From assembly GCA_011052285.1 (NCBI GenBank), contig DRJH01000296.1, forward strand, positions 1 through 5,831: a stretch of DNA of 5,831 nucleotides, given 5' to 3'. A program made the translations under genes and the position numbers. This document shows, piece by piece, positions 5,729 through 5,831 of this stretch (the stretch's first letter is position 1; each line of letters starts with the position of its first letter). The DNA is from Gammaproteobacteria bacterium (GTDB taxonomy: Bacteria; Pseudomonadota; Gammaproteobacteria; Arenicellales; DRJH01). Under the pieces are notes generated by a model. That model made no database searches and was not told the DNA's origin. It saw only the letters and a list, made by a program, of their open reading frames with translations.

Positions 5729-5734
5729 CCCCTT
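5729..5734 (-). promoter_or_regulatory. Ribosome binding site that fixes the nudE GTG start
   Basis: AAGGGG on the minus strand with a 6-nt gap to the GTG at 5720-5722. It is the only strong Shine-Dalgarno near the N-terminus and sits between the start codon and the element border at 5737, so insertion left it intact. Confidence 0.7.
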
Positions 5735-5736
5735 GC

Positions 5737-5831
5737 CTAGGAGGCTGTCCGAGAATAGAAGTCGTAGCGAGGGGAAGCGGATTTGAGGTCGATTTTTTCA
5801 TGATTTGAGGAGAATGCTGGTTGTATTTAAC
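5737..5831. mobile_element. MITE-like inverted-repeat element, copy 2 (truncated by window edge)
   Basis: Begins with the same 22-bp terminal repeat as copy 1 (5737-5758, CTAGGAGGCTGTCCGAG onward). After two bases it continues with a block (5761-5831) that aligns with 1449-1517 of copy 1 with six mismatches and one 2-base gap. The match continues to the last base of the window, so the right end is not seen. It has the same orientation as copy 1. Without the extra 69-bp segment a complete non-autonomous copy would be about 167 bp, but the portion beyond the window could instead be a full insertion sequence with a transposase. Confidence 0.78.

Noticed and set aside
1356..5831. Composite transposon carrying the block between the two element copies
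   Set aside because: The enclosed genes are typical chromosomal housekeeping genes with conserved order, no transposase is visible, and DapF is normally essential; bracketing alone is not evidence of joint movement.
1..5831. CRISPR array, tRNA, rRNA, riboswitch or toxin-antitoxin pair
   Set aside because: No regularly spaced repeats, tRNA-like cloverleaf or small overlapping gene pair of that type was seen on either strand by eye.

Overview
The window looks like chromosomal DNA from a gammaproteobacterium of moderate G+C content. The protein sequences closely resemble gammaproteobacterial housekeeping enzymes. The overlapping order dapF, DUF484 gene, xerC and the pairing of nudE with cysQ are familiar from that class. 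The sequence alone does not fix a genus. Coding density is high and almost every gene lies on the minus strand.

From left to right there is first the N-terminal receiver domain of an OmpR-type response regulator, cut by the left edge (minus). Next is a short intergenic gap, then a P-loop kinase of the D-glycerate 3-kinase type (minus). A 234-bp non-coding inverted-repeat element (1356-1589) follows. Beyond it are xerC, a DUF484 gene and dapF, which overlap one another and read leftward as one unit. A small two-helix membrane protein gene is the only plus-strand gene. Then come cysQ and nudE, which overlap by 4 bp and read leftward. At the right edge is a second, truncated copy of the inverted-repeat element (5737 onward), in the same orientation as the first.

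The enzymes serve core metabolism and chromosome upkeep. DapF makes meso-diaminopimelate for lysine and peptidoglycan. XerC resolves chromosome dimers with XerD. NudE and CysQ clear nucleotide by-products (ADP-ribose/NADH-type compounds and 3'-phosphoadenosine 5'-phosphate). The kinase probably phosphorylates glycerate or a similar small hydroxy-acid. No defence system, CRISPR array, tRNA or rRNA was found.

The unusual content is the repeat element. Its copies share 22-bp ends with a CTAG border and a conserved sub-terminal block, and no transposase is visible. Copy 1 sits exactly between xerC and the kinase. Its right border supplies the xerC stop codon, and its left part encodes the first 22 or so residues of the kinase reading frame. 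Copy 2 sits directly upstream of the nudE ribosome binding site. The two copies bracket the whole dapF-xerC / cysQ-nudE block. This is a plausible small mobile-element family (MITE-like) reshaping gene boundaries. It is not a large undescribed system.
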